A stretch of 64,000 bases of DNA, taken from positions 1-64,000 of the forward strand of contig CAWHOW010000059.1 in NCBI GenBank assembly GCA_963831005.1. The letters are read 5' to 3'. The first letter of the stretch is position 1; every line of letters begins with the position of its first letter. The translations under genes were made by a program, and so were the position numbers. This DNA comes from CAWHOW01 sp963831005. Its GTDB lineage: Bacteria; Bacteroidota; Bacteroidia; Bacteroidales; CG2-30-32-10. This document shows positions 63,901 through 64,000 of the stretch, in pieces. The notes under the pieces are model-generated. The model worked only from the letters and a program-made list of their open reading frames with translations, was not told where the DNA came from and searched no databases.

Positions 63901-64000
63901 ATAAATCAACCTTTTCATTCTGCATCGAATCAAGGTAGTGATGCTCCTTCGAGTTAAGGATGGAATCATAAAGAATAGTTTGTTTTGCCTTATCGCCTTT
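60971..64000 (-). CDS. secDF: Fused protein translocase subunit SecDF, partial N-terminus
   Basis: SecDF uses the proton-motive force to help the Sec channel pull proteins out of the inner membrane. At least 1009 residues are visible; the frame remains open at the window edge (residues KGDKAKQTILYDS and on before the first internal ATG at 63925), so the first membrane helix lies outside. The SecD part has INLGLDLKGGMNVTLE, the SecD/SecF TM core (GLVLTLGMDVDKNVIIYERVREEI) and a long Lys/Thr-rich linker; the SecF part has GIDFLGGRTFVVRF and IIGYSIMDSVIIFDRIRE. Fusion of SecD and SecF is usual in Bacteroidota. Confidence 0.97.
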   Translation of the reverse strand, partial: KGDKAKQTILYDSILNSKEHHYLDSMQNEKVDLLGMRWFYTYKQCKDREINLGLDLKGGMNVTLEISVVDVIKEMANNSQNKVFLQAIDKANELEKSSTQDYVTLFGEAIKTIDPGFKLSSVFNTVDLKDKINYNSTNDEVLAVIKAEANDAIDRTFNILRTRIDKFGVTQPNIQKLSTAGRILVELPGVKEPERVRKILQSTAKLEFWETYECKDVFSYLEDANKKLALLAKGDTTINEKDTTALAENSKAGLKNSKKAATKKDKKSLKQDSIKKAEADTTSLVTKLKKDTTSKGKELANQQSFDEYAKKNPLFAYLRPAIDQKDGKSYYSKGPVVGYCAIIDTARVNRMLATDQVKAIFPNSLRFMWDVKAFDEKKTTLRLYAIHVTNHYGKAPIDGSAITDARQDFGQNNSNEISMSMNSDGAKTWKRLTADNIGKCIAIALDNYIYSAPTVQGEIPNGHSQITGQFTLDEAKDLANVLKAGKLPAPAKIVEEAIVGPTLGREAINNGFMSFIAAFILTMIFMVFYYNRSGLVADIALFVNMFFVFGILASLGAVLTLPGIAGLVLTLGMDVDKNVIIYERVREEIRAGKGIRLAVNDGYKHALSAIIDSNVTTLLTGIVLYIFGSGPVQGFATTLIIGIISSLFCAIFITRLIFIWMMDKNMEIKVWNKLTKNFLTNVHIDFIGVRKKFYILSLALVVAGIISLSTKGLRRGIDFLGGRTFVVRFDNDIKTADLSAALGKQFDGNIPEVKTFGPSNQVKITTSYKIDDKTISADSIVETKLYTGLKPFFNTKITLADFMSHDEKKVLGKLSSQKIEPTIAYSLLRQAFFAVFFSLLMIFIYIALRFKKWQWGLGGVVSLFHDTFIVISIFSIFNGILPFSLEIGQDFIAAILTIIGYSIMDSVIIFDRIREYQTLYPKRDMKTNMNDAINSTLSRTLNTSGITFMVLLSMFIFGGEVIRGFAFALLIGVVIGTYSSVLNATPVAYDTLQWIERRKAKKELLKAKK

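Overview
The window comes from an AT-rich member of the Bacteroidota, probably close to Bacteroidales or an uncultured sister lineage. The evidence is a complete porP-gldK-gldL-gldM-gldN set for the type IX secretion system (T9SS), several cargo proteins with T9SS C-terminal sorting domains, a fused SecDF, lipoproteins with Bacteroidota-style lipoboxes, and promoters of the TTG-N20-TAnnTTTG type. The porP-first gene order and the long GldL resemble the Porphyromonas por operon more than the Flavobacterium gld operon.

Layout. 1-9.5 kb: a partial LuxE-like acyl-activating enzyme, a Na/Pi cotransporter, nitroreductase, tRNA-Phe, then coaX, an outer-membrane protein, lptC and a PpiD/SurA-type chaperone. 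9.5-13.5 kb: repeat-rich DNA with a 21-bp degenerate array, two MITE-like elements, a hypothetical gene, a T9SS cargo gene and a perfect 139-bp tandem array. 13.6-27.8 kb: recG, a small outer-membrane protein, the T9SS core operon, an arginase-fold protein, topA and miaB. 27.9-39.8 kb: accessory envelope and secreted proteins (TPR, PD40, a frameshifted endonuclease I, a 1285-residue repeat adhesin) and one IS5-type element. 39.8-43.1 kb: an NRAMP-family transporter with a separate MgtE-N/CBS sensor and a structured leader. 42.8-44.1 kb: a second 21-bp array and a second member of the 10.7-kb gene family, broken by a stop. 44.6-50.8 kb: an AmmeMemoRadiSam cluster with a spermidine-synthase-like membrane protein and a lysine-rich protein. 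52.1-53.6 kb: an intact IS903-type insertion with a 9-bp target duplication, then a third 21-bp array. 53.7-64 kb: a MORN-type protein, pyrF, prfA, purM, a PorE-like OmpA protein, tatA and partial secDF.

The genes fit together mainly at the cell envelope: SecDF and Tat export across the inner membrane, LptC and the PPIase serve the outer membrane, and PorP/GldKLMN plus the PorE-like protein secrete the CTD cargo encoded nearby. The most unusual signals are (1) three intergenic arrays with unrelated units but the same 21-bp period, two of them just upstream of paralogous genes; (2) an NRAMP permease with Mg-type substitutions next to a detached MgtE-like Mg sensor and a leader able to hide its ribosome binding site; (3) an AmmeMemoRadiSam system whose proteins carry lipoprotein or Tat-like export signals.
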